From Nocardia grenadensis NBRC 108939 (GTDB lineage Bacteria; Actinomycetota; Actinomycetes; Mycobacteriales; Mycobacteriaceae), in the NCBI RefSeq assembly GCF_001613445.1, contig NZ_BDCJ01000021.1, forward strand, positions 1 through 64,000: a DNA stretch of 64,000 nucleotides, given 5' to 3'. The notes below the pieces were generated by a model. The model was not told the origin of the DNA, made no database searches, and saw only the letters and a program-made list of their open reading frames with translations. Of the stretch, positions 41,224-48,863 are shown one piece after another. A program made the translations under genes and the position numbers. The stretch's first letter is position 1, and each line of letters begins with the position of its first letter.

Positions 41224-43185
41224 ATGGTTTCGCACCACGACAACATCGGCCGCCCCGAGACCGAATCCCCCGGGAACGATTCCGGCACAGCGGTATTGGA
41301 CCGTGTCGTCATCCGCTTCGCGGGCGACTCGGGCGACGGTATGCAGCTCACCGGCGACCGGTTCACCCATGAGGCGGCGGCCTTCGGCAACGATCTGGCC
41401 ACCCAGCCCAACTTCCCGGCCGAGATCCGGGCACCGCAGGGGACGCTGCCGGGTGTGTCGTCGTTCCAGATCCAGATCGCCGACCACGATATCCTCACCG
41501 CCGGCGATCAGCCGGATGTACTGGTCGCGATGAACCCGGCGGCGTTGAAGGCCGATCTGGGCGAGTTACCGCGCGGCGGCACCGTCATCGTCAACACCGA
41601 CGAGTTCACCAAACGCAACCTCACCAAGGTCGGGTACACGACCGATCCGCTGGCCGACGACAGCCTCGGTGAGTTCGTGGTCCACCGGGTACCGATGACC
41701 TCGCTCACGCTGGCCGCCACCGAGTCCACCGGGGTCGGCAAGAAGGACGGCCAGCGCGCCAAGAACATGTTCGCACTGGGTCTGCTGTCCTGGATGTACG
41801 GGCGCCCCATCGGCGGTACCGAGAAGTTCCTGCGGGAGAAGTTCGCCGCGAAACCGGATATCGCCGAGGCCAATATTCTCGCCTTCCGGGCGGGCTGGAA
41901 CTACGGCGAGACCACCGAGGCCTTCGCCACCACCTACAGCATCGCCCCGGCGGTCCTGCCCACCGGCACCTACCGGCAGATCACCGGTAATACGGCGCTG
42001 GCGTACGGCCTGATCACGGCCGGTTCGCTGGCGGGCCTGCCCGTGTTCCTGGGGACCTATCCGATCACCCCGGCCTCCGATATCCTGCACGAGCTGAGCA
42101 AACACAAGAACTTCGGCGTCACCACCTTCCAGGCCGAGGACGAGATCGCCGGGATCGGTGCCGCACTGGGCGCATCCCTCGGTGGCGCACTCGGGGTCAC
42201 CAGTACTTCGGGTCCCGGCCTGGCACTCGAGAGCGAGACCATCGGTCTGGCCGTGATGACCGAACTTCCGCTGGTGATCATCGATGTGCAGCGCGGCGGC
42301 CCGTCCACCGGGCTGCCCACCAAAACCGAGCAGGCCGACCTGCTGCAGGCGCTGTACGGACGAAACGGCGAGTCGCCGGTGGCCGTGCTGGCGCCACGCT
42401 CACCCGCCGACTGTTTCGCCATCGCGGTGGAAGCCGCGCGGATCGCCCTCACCTACCGGACCCCGGTGCTGTTGCTGTCCGACGGTTCGATCGCCAACGG
42501 TTCCGAACCGTGGGCCATCCCGTCGGTCACCGACCTCGATCCCATCGACCCGGGCTTCGAGACCGACACGGAGGGCGAGTTCCGGCCCTATGCCCGTGAT
42601 CCGGAAACTTTGGCGCGTTCGCTGGCGGTCCCGGGCACGGCGGGCCGGGCCCATCGGATCGGGGGTCTGGAGAAGGCCGACGGTAGCGGCGATATCTCCT
42701 ACGATCCGGCCAATCACGATCTGATGGTGCGGTTGCGGCAGGCCAAGATCGATGGGATCACCGTGCCGCCCGCCGAGGCGGACGACCCCGACGGTGCGGC
42801 CGAGGTCCTGGTGGTCGGCTGGGGCAGCTCCTACGGACCGATCGGTGAGGCGTGCCGGCGGGTGCGGCGCCGGGGCGGCCGAGTGGCCCAGCTGCATCTG
42901 CGGCATCTCAACCCGCTGCCGCCCGGTCTGGGTGAGCTTCTGCGCCGGTACCCCACAGTGGTCGCCCCGGAGATGAACGGCGGCCAGCTGGCCATGCTGC
43001 TGCGCGCGAAGTACCTGGTGGACGTCCAACCGTGGACCAAGGTCGCCGGTACGGCGTTCGCCGCCCAGGAACTGGTGGGCGTCATCGACGCGGCACTGGA
43101 CGGCACCCTGGCCGGACTCGAGCACGACAAGGCCCGCGCCGCACGGGCCGGGGCCACGTATCGCACGAACGGGGGCGCATCATGA
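41224..43185 (+). CDS. korA: 2-oxoacid:ferredoxin oxidoreductase subunit alpha (fused gamma-alpha)
   Basis: Catalyses CoA- and ferredoxin-dependent oxidative decarboxylation of a 2-oxoacid, probably 2-oxoglutarate, together with KorB. The 653-residue protein carries an N-terminal gamma domain (VVIRFAGDSGDGMQLTGDRF), the alpha domain I (NTALAYGLITAGSLAGLPVFLGTYPITPASDILHEL shortened here to its key GTYPITPAS motif) and domain II. It corresponds to Rv2455c. The stop overlaps the korB start (ATGA). In mycobacteria this enzyme gives an alternative entry to the TCA cycle. Confidence 0.95.
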   Translation: MVSHHDNIGRPETESPGNDSGTAVLDRVVIRFAGDSGDGMQLTGDRFTHEAAAFGNDLATQPNFPAEIRAPQGTLPGVSSFQIQIADHDILTAGDQPDVLVAMNPAALKADLGELPRGGTVIVNTDEFTKRNLTKVGYTTDPLADDSLGEFVVHRVPMTSLTLAATESTGVGKKDGQRAKNMFALGLLSWMYGRPIGGTEKFLREKFAAKPDIAEANILAFRAGWNYGETTEAFATTYSIAPAVLPTGTYRQITGNTALAYGLITAGSLAGLPVFLGTYPITPASDILHELSKHKNFGVTTFQAEDEIAGIGAALGASLGGALGVTSTSGPGLALESETIGLAVMTELPLVIIDVQRGGPSTGLPTKTEQADLLQALYGRNGESPVAVLAPRSPADCFAIAVEAARIALTYRTPVLLLSDGSIANGSEPWAIPSVTDLDPIDPGFETDTEGEFRPYARDPETLARSLAVPGTAGRAHRIGGLEKADGSGDISYDPANHDLMVRLRQAKIDGITVPPAEADDPDGAAEVLVVGWGSSYGPIGEACRRVRRRGGRVAQLHLRHLNPLPPGLGELLRRYPTVVAPEMNGGQLAMLLRAKYLVDVQPWTKVAGTAFAAQELVGVIDAALDGTLAGLEHDKARAARAGATYRTNGGAS

Positions 43186-44270
43186 CCATTATCGAAACAT
43201 CGCTGACCGGCACCGAGCTGGGACTCACACCGGTCTCCGGGCTGTCCGGGGTGCCGACGGCCGACGGCCCGCAGAAGGCCAAGGACTACACCTCCGACCA
43301 GGAGGTGCGCTGGTGCCCCGGCTGCGGCGACTACGTCATCCTCGCCACCGTGCGCGGTTTCCTCGCCGACCTCGGCCTGCGCCGGGAGAATTTGATGTTC
43401 GTCTCCGGAATCGGCTGTTCGAGCCGCTTCCCCTACTACCTCGACGCCTACGGTATCCACTCCATCCACGGCCGCGCGCCGGCCATCGCCACCGGTCTGG
43501 CGGTAACCCGCCCGGATCTTTCGGTCTGGGTCGTCACCGGCGACGGTGATGCCCTCTCCATCGGCGGCAACCATCTGATCCATGCGCTGCGCCGTAACGT
43601 CAATATGACGATCCTGCTGTTCAACAATCGGATCTACGGCCTGACGAAAGGCCAGTACTCCCCCACCTCGGAACCGGGCAAGGTGACCAAATCGACCCCG
43701 ATGGGTTCGGTGGACCACCCGTTCAACACCCTATCGGTCGCCCTGGGCGCCGAAGCGACCTTCGCCGCCCGCGCCCTGGACTCCGACCGCACCGGCCTGA
43801 ACGAGGTGCTGCGCGCCGCGGCCGCACACCGCGGCACCTCCTTCGTGGAGATCCTGCAGGACTGCCCGATCTTCAACGATGGCTCCTTCGACGTGCTGCG
43901 CCGCGGGGACAGCGAATCCCGGCTGATCCGCCTGCGCCATGGGGAACCACTGCGGTTCGGTGCCGACGGTGAATACGCCGTGGTGCGCAGAGGTTTCGGT
44001 CTCGCCGTGGTGCCGTCGGCGAATGTGCCCGAGGACGAGATCGTGGTGCACGACGCGGATACCGACGATCCCGAGTACGCCTACGCGCTGTCCCGGCTCT
44101 CCGATCAGGACCTGGACCATGTGGTCACGGGTGTCTTCCGGGCGGTGGACCGGCCCACCTACGACGACGGCGTCCGGGCCCAGACCGCGGCGGCGCGGGA
44201 ACGGTTCCCGGTGGCCGGCGATTCGCTGCAGAACCTGCTCACCGGTTCCGAGACCTGGACGGTGGGCTGA
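43182..44270 (+). CDS. korB: 2-oxoacid:ferredoxin oxidoreductase subunit beta
   Basis: Thiamine pyrophosphate-binding subunit partnering KorA. The 362-residue protein has the cluster cysteines in VRWCPGCGDYVIL near residue 44 and in GIGCSSRFPYY, and the TPP motif GDGDALSIGGNHLIHALRRN with the Asn-rich LLFNNRIYGLTKGQYSPTS. The ATG at 43182 overlaps the korA stop. A hairpin overlapping the stop codon separates it from the convergent gene. Confidence 0.96.
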   Translation: MTIIETSLTGTELGLTPVSGLSGVPTADGPQKAKDYTSDQEVRWCPGCGDYVILATVRGFLADLGLRRENLMFVSGIGCSSRFPYYLDAYGIHSIHGRAPAIATGLAVTRPDLSVWVVTGDGDALSIGGNHLIHALRRNVNMTILLFNNRIYGLTKGQYSPTSEPGKVTKSTPMGSVDHPFNTLSVALGAEATFAARALDSDRTGLNEVLRAAAAHRGTSFVEILQDCPIFNDGSFDVLRRGDSESRLIRLRHGEPLRFGADGEYAVVRRGFGLAVVPSANVPEDEIVVHDADTDDPEYAYALSRLSDQDLDHVVTGVFRAVDRPTYDDGVRAQTAAARERFPVAGDSLQNLLTGSETWTVG

Positions 44271-44290
44271 GCGCACGAGGCCGCGCTCAG
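44267..44290. terminator. Hairpin containing the stop codons of two convergent genes
   Basis: CTGAGCGC (44267-44274) and GCGCTCAG (44283-44290) form an 8 bp perfect stem with an 8-base loop. The korB TGA (44268-44270) and the stop of the facing membrane-protein gene (44287-44289) lie in opposite arms, so one short hairpin can terminate both transcripts. No T-run follows. Confidence 0.6.
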
Positions 44291-44940
44291 TACAGGGTCG
44301 CGATCTCCTGGTCGGTGAGCACGATGGGAGCGACGTAGTCCTTGGCCCGGGTCAACGTCACCGCCCGGTACAGCGGCCGCTGCGGCAGCGGTGCGTCGCG
44401 GGCCTCGGCGCGGAGCTGATGGACGAGTAGGTCGGCGACCGCGAGTGCCGCGGGCAGTGCACTGCGCGTCAAGGCGTCCGCCAGCCGCCGCAGTCCCAGC
44501 AGGTGCAGCTCGCGGCCGCTGCCGGCGTCGGTGTACATGGCCAGCGGGACGATCTGCCGGTCGGGACCGGCGGTGAGACGCAGTACCAGGCGGCTGAGCC
44601 GTCCCGGGTACACGAGCAATTCCACGCCGGTGACGGCCGCGATATCGAGTGACCGGGTACCCAGCAGGGTGCGGGCCTCGACGACGGCCCCGTGCAGCGA
44701 CAACCGCCGCCGCTGGACTGCCACGACATATCCGACAGCCGGTACCGCCACGACCAATGCCGCCACCAGCCCCACCGGCGGGCCGAACAGCAATCCGGCG
44801 AGTACGCCTGCCCCGAGAGCGAGCGCGACCGCGACCAGCGCCAGCCGCCGCAGCACCGGGCCATAGACCTCGGGGGCGACAAGGTCCAGCCCGATTCGCT
44901 GGTCGGGGTCGGGTGGGGGTGCATCGGTCACGGCGCGCAT
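44287..44940 (-). CDS. Membrane protein with two N-terminal helices and a PH-like domain
   Basis: A 217-residue protein. Two membrane helices lie at about residues 31-51 and 54-74, followed by RRRLSLHGAVVEART and a beta-rich domain (TGVELLVYPGRLSRLVLRL) resembling bacterial PH-like modules. The ATG at 44940 and a GTG four codons later are both possible. No enzymatic motif is seen. It is between korB and hisS on the opposite strand from korB. Confidence 0.75.
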   Translation of the reverse strand: MRAVTDAPPPDPDQRIGLDLVAPEVYGPVLRRLALVAVALALGAGVLAGLLFGPPVGLVAALVVAVPAVGYVVAVQRRRLSLHGAVVEARTLLGTRSLDIAAVTGVELLVYPGRLSRLVLRLTAGPDRQIVPLAMYTDAGSGRELHLLGLRRLADALTRSALPAALAVADLLVHQLRAEARDAPLPQRPLYRAVTLTRAKDYVAPIVLTDQEIATLY

Positions 44941-45093
44941 TTCGGTCCGGGAACAGGGTCCACCGGACAGTACTACGAGCCTTCGGCCCGCGCGTATTGC
45001 ACAATCGCTCGGTTCCGGCGACCGGTGTTCCGCCGGACGATTCCCCCGGGGCGGGTGCCGGAGCTCGCTCCGGCCCCGTGGCGGCCGATCGGA

Positions 45094-46356
45094 CTACCGC
45101 GTGGTCAGCGTGGCGACGATCGCGTCGAGGGCGATCTGCCGCTGGTCCCCGGTCCGCATATCCTTCAGTCCGATGGTCCCCTCGGCCAGATCGCGATCGC
45201 CCAGGATCAGGGTGGACTGCGCCCCCGACCGGTCCGCGGCCTTCATGGCGCCCTTCACCCCGCGGTCGCCGTAGACCAGATCCACCCGGACCCCCGCGGC
45301 GCGCAGTTCACCGGCCAGCACCACCATGCGCTGTTTCGCCGCCTCGCCGAGTGGGACACCGAACACCTCACAGCGGGCCGGATCACCCGCCGTGACCCCC
45401 TCGGCGGCCAGCGCCAGGATCGTGCGGTCGACGCCGAGACCGAAGCCGATCCCGGACAGTGCCTGCCCGCCCAGCTCGGCCATGAGTCCGTCGTAGCGGC
45501 CGCCGCCACCGATCCCGGACTGGGCACCCAGGCCGTCGTGCACGAATTCGAAGGTCGTCTTCGTGTAGTAGTCCAACCCGCGCACCATGCGCGGATTCAG
45601 GACATAGGGCACACCGAGCGCGTCGAGGTGCGCGAGCACCTGGTCGAAGTGGGTTTTCGCGGATTCGGACAGGTGGTCGATCATGAGCGGCGCCGTCGCG
45701 GTCATCTCCCGGACCTCGGGCCGCTTGTCGTCGAGCACGCGCAGTGGGTTGATCTCGGCGCGGCGCCGGGTCTCGGCATCGAGGTCCAGTCCGAACAGGA
45801 ACTCCTGCAGCCGCTCGCGGTACTGCGGGCGGCAGGTCTCGTCACCGAGCGAGGTGATCTCCAACCGGAACCCGCTCAGGCCCAGGCTGCGGAATCCGGC
45901 ATCGGCGATCGCGATGACCTCGGCATCCAGGGCGGGATCGTCTACGCCGATGGCCTCCACACCGACCTGCTGCAACTGCCGGTACCGGCCCTTCTGCGGC
46001 CGCTCGTAGCGGAAGAAAGCGCCGGCGTAGCTCAGCTTGACCGGTAGCTGGCCGCGGTCCAGGCCGTGCTCGATCACCGCACGCATCACTCCGGCGGTGC
46101 CCTCGGGGCGGAGAGTGACGCTGCGTTCGCTGCGATCGGAGAAGGTGAACATCTCCTTGCTCACCACATCGGTGGACTCGCCGACACCCCGGGCGAACAG
46201 TTCGGTGTCCTCGAAGACCGGCAGCTCGATATGCCCGTACCCGGCGAGTCGGGCGGCCCGGAGCAGACCGTCGCGTACCGCGACGAACTCGGCCGAACCG
46301 GGCGGAACGTAATCCGGCACCCCCTTCGGGGCGGAGAAGCTGCTGGTCTTGGTCAC
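45094..46356 (-). CDS. hisS: Histidyl-tRNA synthetase
   Basis: Charges tRNA-His. The 420-residue class II synthetase shows motif 1 near SAPKGVPDYVPP, motif 2 with VTLRPEGTAGVMRA and FFRYERPQKGRYRQ, the HisA signature LDYYTKTTFEFVH, and motif 3 GIGFGLGVDRTILAL, with an anticodon-binding C terminus. I chose the GTG at 46356 (VTKTSSFSAPKG). The frame stays open for over 400 more residues upstream, which is shadow coding. Divergent from the cyclophilin gene. Confidence 0.97.
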   Translation of the reverse strand: MTKTSSFSAPKGVPDYVPPGSAEFVAVRDGLLRAARLAGYGHIELPVFEDTELFARGVGESTDVVSKEMFTFSDRSERSVTLRPEGTAGVMRAVIEHGLDRGQLPVKLSYAGAFFRYERPQKGRYRQLQQVGVEAIGVDDPALDAEVIAIADAGFRSLGLSGFRLEITSLGDETCRPQYRERLQEFLFGLDLDAETRRRAEINPLRVLDDKRPEVREMTATAPLMIDHLSESAKTHFDQVLAHLDALGVPYVLNPRMVRGLDYYTKTTFEFVHDGLGAQSGIGGGGRYDGLMAELGGQALSGIGFGLGVDRTILALAAEGVTAGDPARCEVFGVPLGEAAKQRMVVLAGELRAAGVRVDLVYGDRGVKGAMKAADRSGAQSTLILGDRDLAEGTIGLKDMRTGDQRQIALDAIVATLTTR

Positions 46357-46548
46357 GGTGAACCAGTTTCCCCCACCCGCCCCGGTCGAGTCCAACCGGT
46401 TCCGCCTTACCCGCGCCCCGAGGCGGCCGGTCCGGTCGATATCCGGGTGCCGGGCGCCGGAGATGGCAGACTCTAGTGCCGGAAGCAACAGACCAGCCGC
46501 GACCGGCCGGGCCTGCCGGCCCGGCCGCCGCACGGGAGGAACGTGGTA

Positions 46549-47436
46549 GTGCCCAGCAACGAACAACGCCGAGCGGCGGCGAAACGCAAGCTGGAACGAC
46601 AGCTCGCCAACCGGGCCGAACGCGCGCGCAAGCGTAAACAACTGACCATCGCCGGATCGGCGCTCGGGGTCGTCGTGGTGATCGCCGCGGTGACCGGGGT
46701 GTACTTTCTGACCCGCGGCGGCGAGAGCGCCGATACGGCCTCCAATGCCTCGCAGACCCCGGATGCCTCGCTGTCGAGCACACCGGGCGCGGCCCCGCCA
46801 CCGCCCGCGGCCGCCAAACCGGCCAGCGTGAACTGCACCTACCGGGACAGCGCGGAACCTGCCTCCAAGCCGGTGGAGAAGCCGCGCGCGGAGGGCATCC
46901 AGACCGGTGACGGCAACTCCGCACTGAGCATCAGCGTGGATACCAACCAGGGACCGCTGGGGCTGACGCTGAACAACGCCGAGTCGCCGTGCACGGTGAA
47001 CAGCTTCGCCAGTCTGGCCGGCCAGGGCTACTTCGACGGCACCGATTGCCACCGGCTCACCCAGGGTGAAGGTCTGAAGGTGCTGCAGTGCGGTGACCCG
47101 ACCGGCACCGGCACCGGCGGCCCGGGGTACGAATTCGACAACGAGTACCCCACCGATCAGTTCGCGCCGAACGATCCGGCATTGCAGCAGCCGATCAGTT
47201 ACGGACGCGGCGTGCTGGCCATGGCCAATGCCGGACCGGGCACCAACGGCAGCCAGTTCTTCATCGTGTACGGCGATTCGATGCTCCCGCCGAACTACAC
47301 GATCTTCGGCACCGTGGACGAGGGCGGCCTGGCCACCTTGGACAAGATCGCCGGTCAGGGCCAGGACGAATCCAACGGTCCCGGCGACGGTAAACCCACG
47401 CAGCCGGTCACGCTGAAGTCGGTGCGAATCGACTGA
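46549..47436 (+). CDS. ppiB: Membrane-anchored cyclophilin-type peptidyl-prolyl isomerase
   Basis: Catalyses proline cis-trans isomerisation outside the membrane. The 295-residue protein has a basic N terminus (RRAAAKRKLERQLANRAERA), one membrane helix (about residues 35-54), a Pro/Ala-rich linker, and a cyclophilin domain with YFDGTDCHRLTQG, GRGVLAMANAGPGTNGSQFFI and IFGTVDEGG. The GTG at 46549 has GGAGG nine bases upstream; a GTG at 46543 has only three. It matches Rv2582, also next to hisS, although the glyoxalase gene found between them in M. tuberculosis is absent. Confidence 0.93.
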   Translation: MPSNEQRRAAAKRKLERQLANRAERARKRKQLTIAGSALGVVVVIAAVTGVYFLTRGGESADTASNASQTPDASLSSTPGAAPPPPAAAKPASVNCTYRDSAEPASKPVEKPRAEGIQTGDGNSALSISVDTNQGPLGLTLNNAESPCTVNSFASLAGQGYFDGTDCHRLTQGEGLKVLQCGDPTGTGTGGPGYEFDNEYPTDQFAPNDPALQQPISYGRGVLAMANAGPGTNGSQFFIVYGDSMLPPNYTIFGTVDEGGLATLDKIAGQGQDESNGPGDGKPTQPVTLKSVRID

Positions 47437-47759
47437 TTCCGGCGGCCCCGGCGCCGGGCGCGTTCCGCTCACCTCGGTTTCCGGCGATATATGCTGGTCG
47501 GCGCAACGTTGCGAAGACTGAGCCCCCATTTCTCGGGTAATCTCGAAAAAGGGAGTGCGCGTGACCAAGTCGTGTTCTCCGGCCGCAGTTCCGGGCCGGG
47601 GCACCGCTCGCGAGTTCTCCCGGTGCTCACGTCGCGCCGGGCGTACCTTCGCCGGGCGGTTCCGCGGGCCGGCCGGTGGATCCCGATCCGCCGGCACGGT
47701 CCGTTACGCCGGAGCACCACAACATCCAATAGTGCACACCGCAGTATCGGGGAGCAGCC
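47437..47759. other. 323-base intergenic region with a 12 bp palindrome
   Basis: Lies between ppiB and the coiled-coil gene. A perfect palindrome CGCAACGTTGCG is at 47502-47513 and a TAATCT hexamer at 47538-47543 could be a -10. AAAGGGAG at 47549-47556 precedes a GTG at 47564, but that frame overlaps the next gene by 110 bases and has no recognisable features, so I do not call it. Confidence 0.5.
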
Positions 47760-48353
47760 ATGTCCGAGGAACTGGACGACATCGGCCGGGAAACCGCGGC
47801 CATGATGAAGACGATGTTGCAGATCGCGACATTGGTCGCGCTCAAGGCCCGGGAACGCGGCCAGCGTGAAGCCGAGATGCGGGTCAAGATGACCGAGGCC
47901 CGGGTGAAAGAGGCCCGGGAGCTGCAGATCCGGGAGGCGCGCGACGCCAAGGCCAAGGATCCGCGCAACCTCGCCCTGGCCCAGACCATTTCACGGTCGG
48001 TCGCGGAGGTCGGGCCACCGGGTACCTCGGTACCGCACCGGGAAACGCCCGGTTATCGGGGCGTCCAACTCGAGAAGGACCGCTTCTCGATGAGTTCGTT
48101 CGCCGAGAAATCCGATCAGGTGAGCAGCGCGGCGGACGCGGTGCGCTACGACTCGGTGGAGCGGCGGGCGGCCCTGGCCGCGCATCTGGCCAAGATCGGT
48201 GTCGCACCCGAACTGGCCGCGGCCCGGATGCTGGTCGAGGTCGGACAGGCCACCCCGCCGAGCGAGGCGGTACGCAACCGGCCCGATCGGGCGCCGTCGG
48301 TGCAACGCGCCCGGGAGCAGGAGCTCGCCCGAGGCCTCGAACGCAGCCGCTAG
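47760..48353 (+). CDS. Uncharacterised coiled-coil protein facing the T4SS-like cluster
   Basis: A 197-residue hydrophilic protein I do not recognise. Residues 1-70 are strongly helical and charged (LQIATLVALKARERGQREAE, then repeated EAR/KEAR blocks), suggesting a coiled coil. A linker follows, and then a second helical region (VERRAALAAHLAKIGVAPEL). No membrane helix or signal peptide. The ATG has GGGGAG five bases upstream. It converges on the DUF4913 gene across a strong terminator. Its position suggests a link to the transfer cluster, for example as a relaxosome or mobilisation accessory, but there is no motif to prove it. Confidence 0.75.
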   Translation: MSEELDDIGRETAAMMKTMLQIATLVALKARERGQREAEMRVKMTEARVKEARELQIREARDAKAKDPRNLALAQTISRSVAEVGPPGTSVPHRETPGYRGVQLEKDRFSMSSFAEKSDQVSSAADAVRYDSVERRAALAAHLAKIGVAPELAAARMLVEVGQATPPSEAVRNRPDRAPSVQRAREQELARGLERSR

Positions 48354-48370
48354 ACAGGGAGTTCCGGTCG

Positions 48371-48416
48371 GGATACGGAGAACGCCCGTCCAGCTGGACG
48401 GGCGTTCTCGGTATCC
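48371..48416. terminator. Long bidirectional hairpin terminator
   Basis: The central arms GAGAACGCCCGTCCAG (48378-48393) and their exact complement (48394-48409) are extended by GGATAC (48371-48376) and GTATCC (48411-48416) after a single G/G mismatch. This gives a stem of 22 pairs. It stands between the convergent coiled-coil and DUF4913 genes and would close the T4SS-like operon. Confidence 0.85.
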
Positions 48417-48431
48417 GGTGCCGGCGGGTCG

Positions 48432-48863
48432 TCAGCTCTTGACTTCGCTACCGGCCGGCCGGGCGGGAACCTCGGTCTCCTCGGTGCTGTCGAACGGATC
48501 ACTGAACATTCCATCGGGTGGAGCCGTCAGCGGCAGGGGCACCAGCATGTCTTTGTGCCCGTTGCGCACACTGCAATATTTGAACGGGCCCTTCGGGTCG
48601 AGGAGTACGGCCATGTGCTGGTCGGCGTGGTCGAGGAACCATACGCTCATACCGGTGGCGCCGTCCTGCCGCAGATGCTCCCAGGCCCGCCACATCGCGT
48701 CCAGGCGCGCGATGGCCTCCGTATGCTTCCACCACTCGGGGCACCACACGGTATCGCTGAGATCGCTGACCTGCCGGCGGTAGACGACGCTGAGGTAGTT
48801 CTCGACGAACTCCACCACGTTCTTGTAGGTCGGTATCTGCTGCTCTCGCGAAATCTCGGTCAC
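48432..48863 (-). CDS. DUF4913 domain protein
   Basis: A 143-residue soluble protein with the DUF4913 pattern: FVENYLSVVYRRQ, then TVWCPEWWKHTEAIARLDAM and WRAWEHLRQD, then the conserved SVWFLDHADQHMAVLLDP. The family is common in actinobacterial conjugative elements, usually next to the coupling protein gene as here. The GTG at 48863 overlaps the stop of the coupling-protein gene (GTGA). The molecular role is unknown; the Trp/His-rich centre suggests protein binding. It is the last gene of the cluster. Confidence 0.88.
   Translation of the reverse strand: MTEISREQQIPTYKNVVEFVENYLSVVYRRQVSDLSDTVWCPEWWKHTEAIARLDAMWRAWEHLRQDGATGMSVWFLDHADQHMAVLLDPKGPFKYCSVRNGHKDMLVPLPLTAPPDGMFSDPFDSTEETEVPARPAGSEVKS

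Noticed and set aside
46357..47697. Extension of hisS to 867 residues
   Set aside because: The added part is antisense to the cyclophilin gene; hisS homologues are about 420 residues.
47564..47869. A GTG with AAAGGGAG upstream, opening about 101 codons
   Set aside because: The frame is Arg/Gly-rich, overlaps the coiled-coil gene by 110 bases, and resembles nothing I know.
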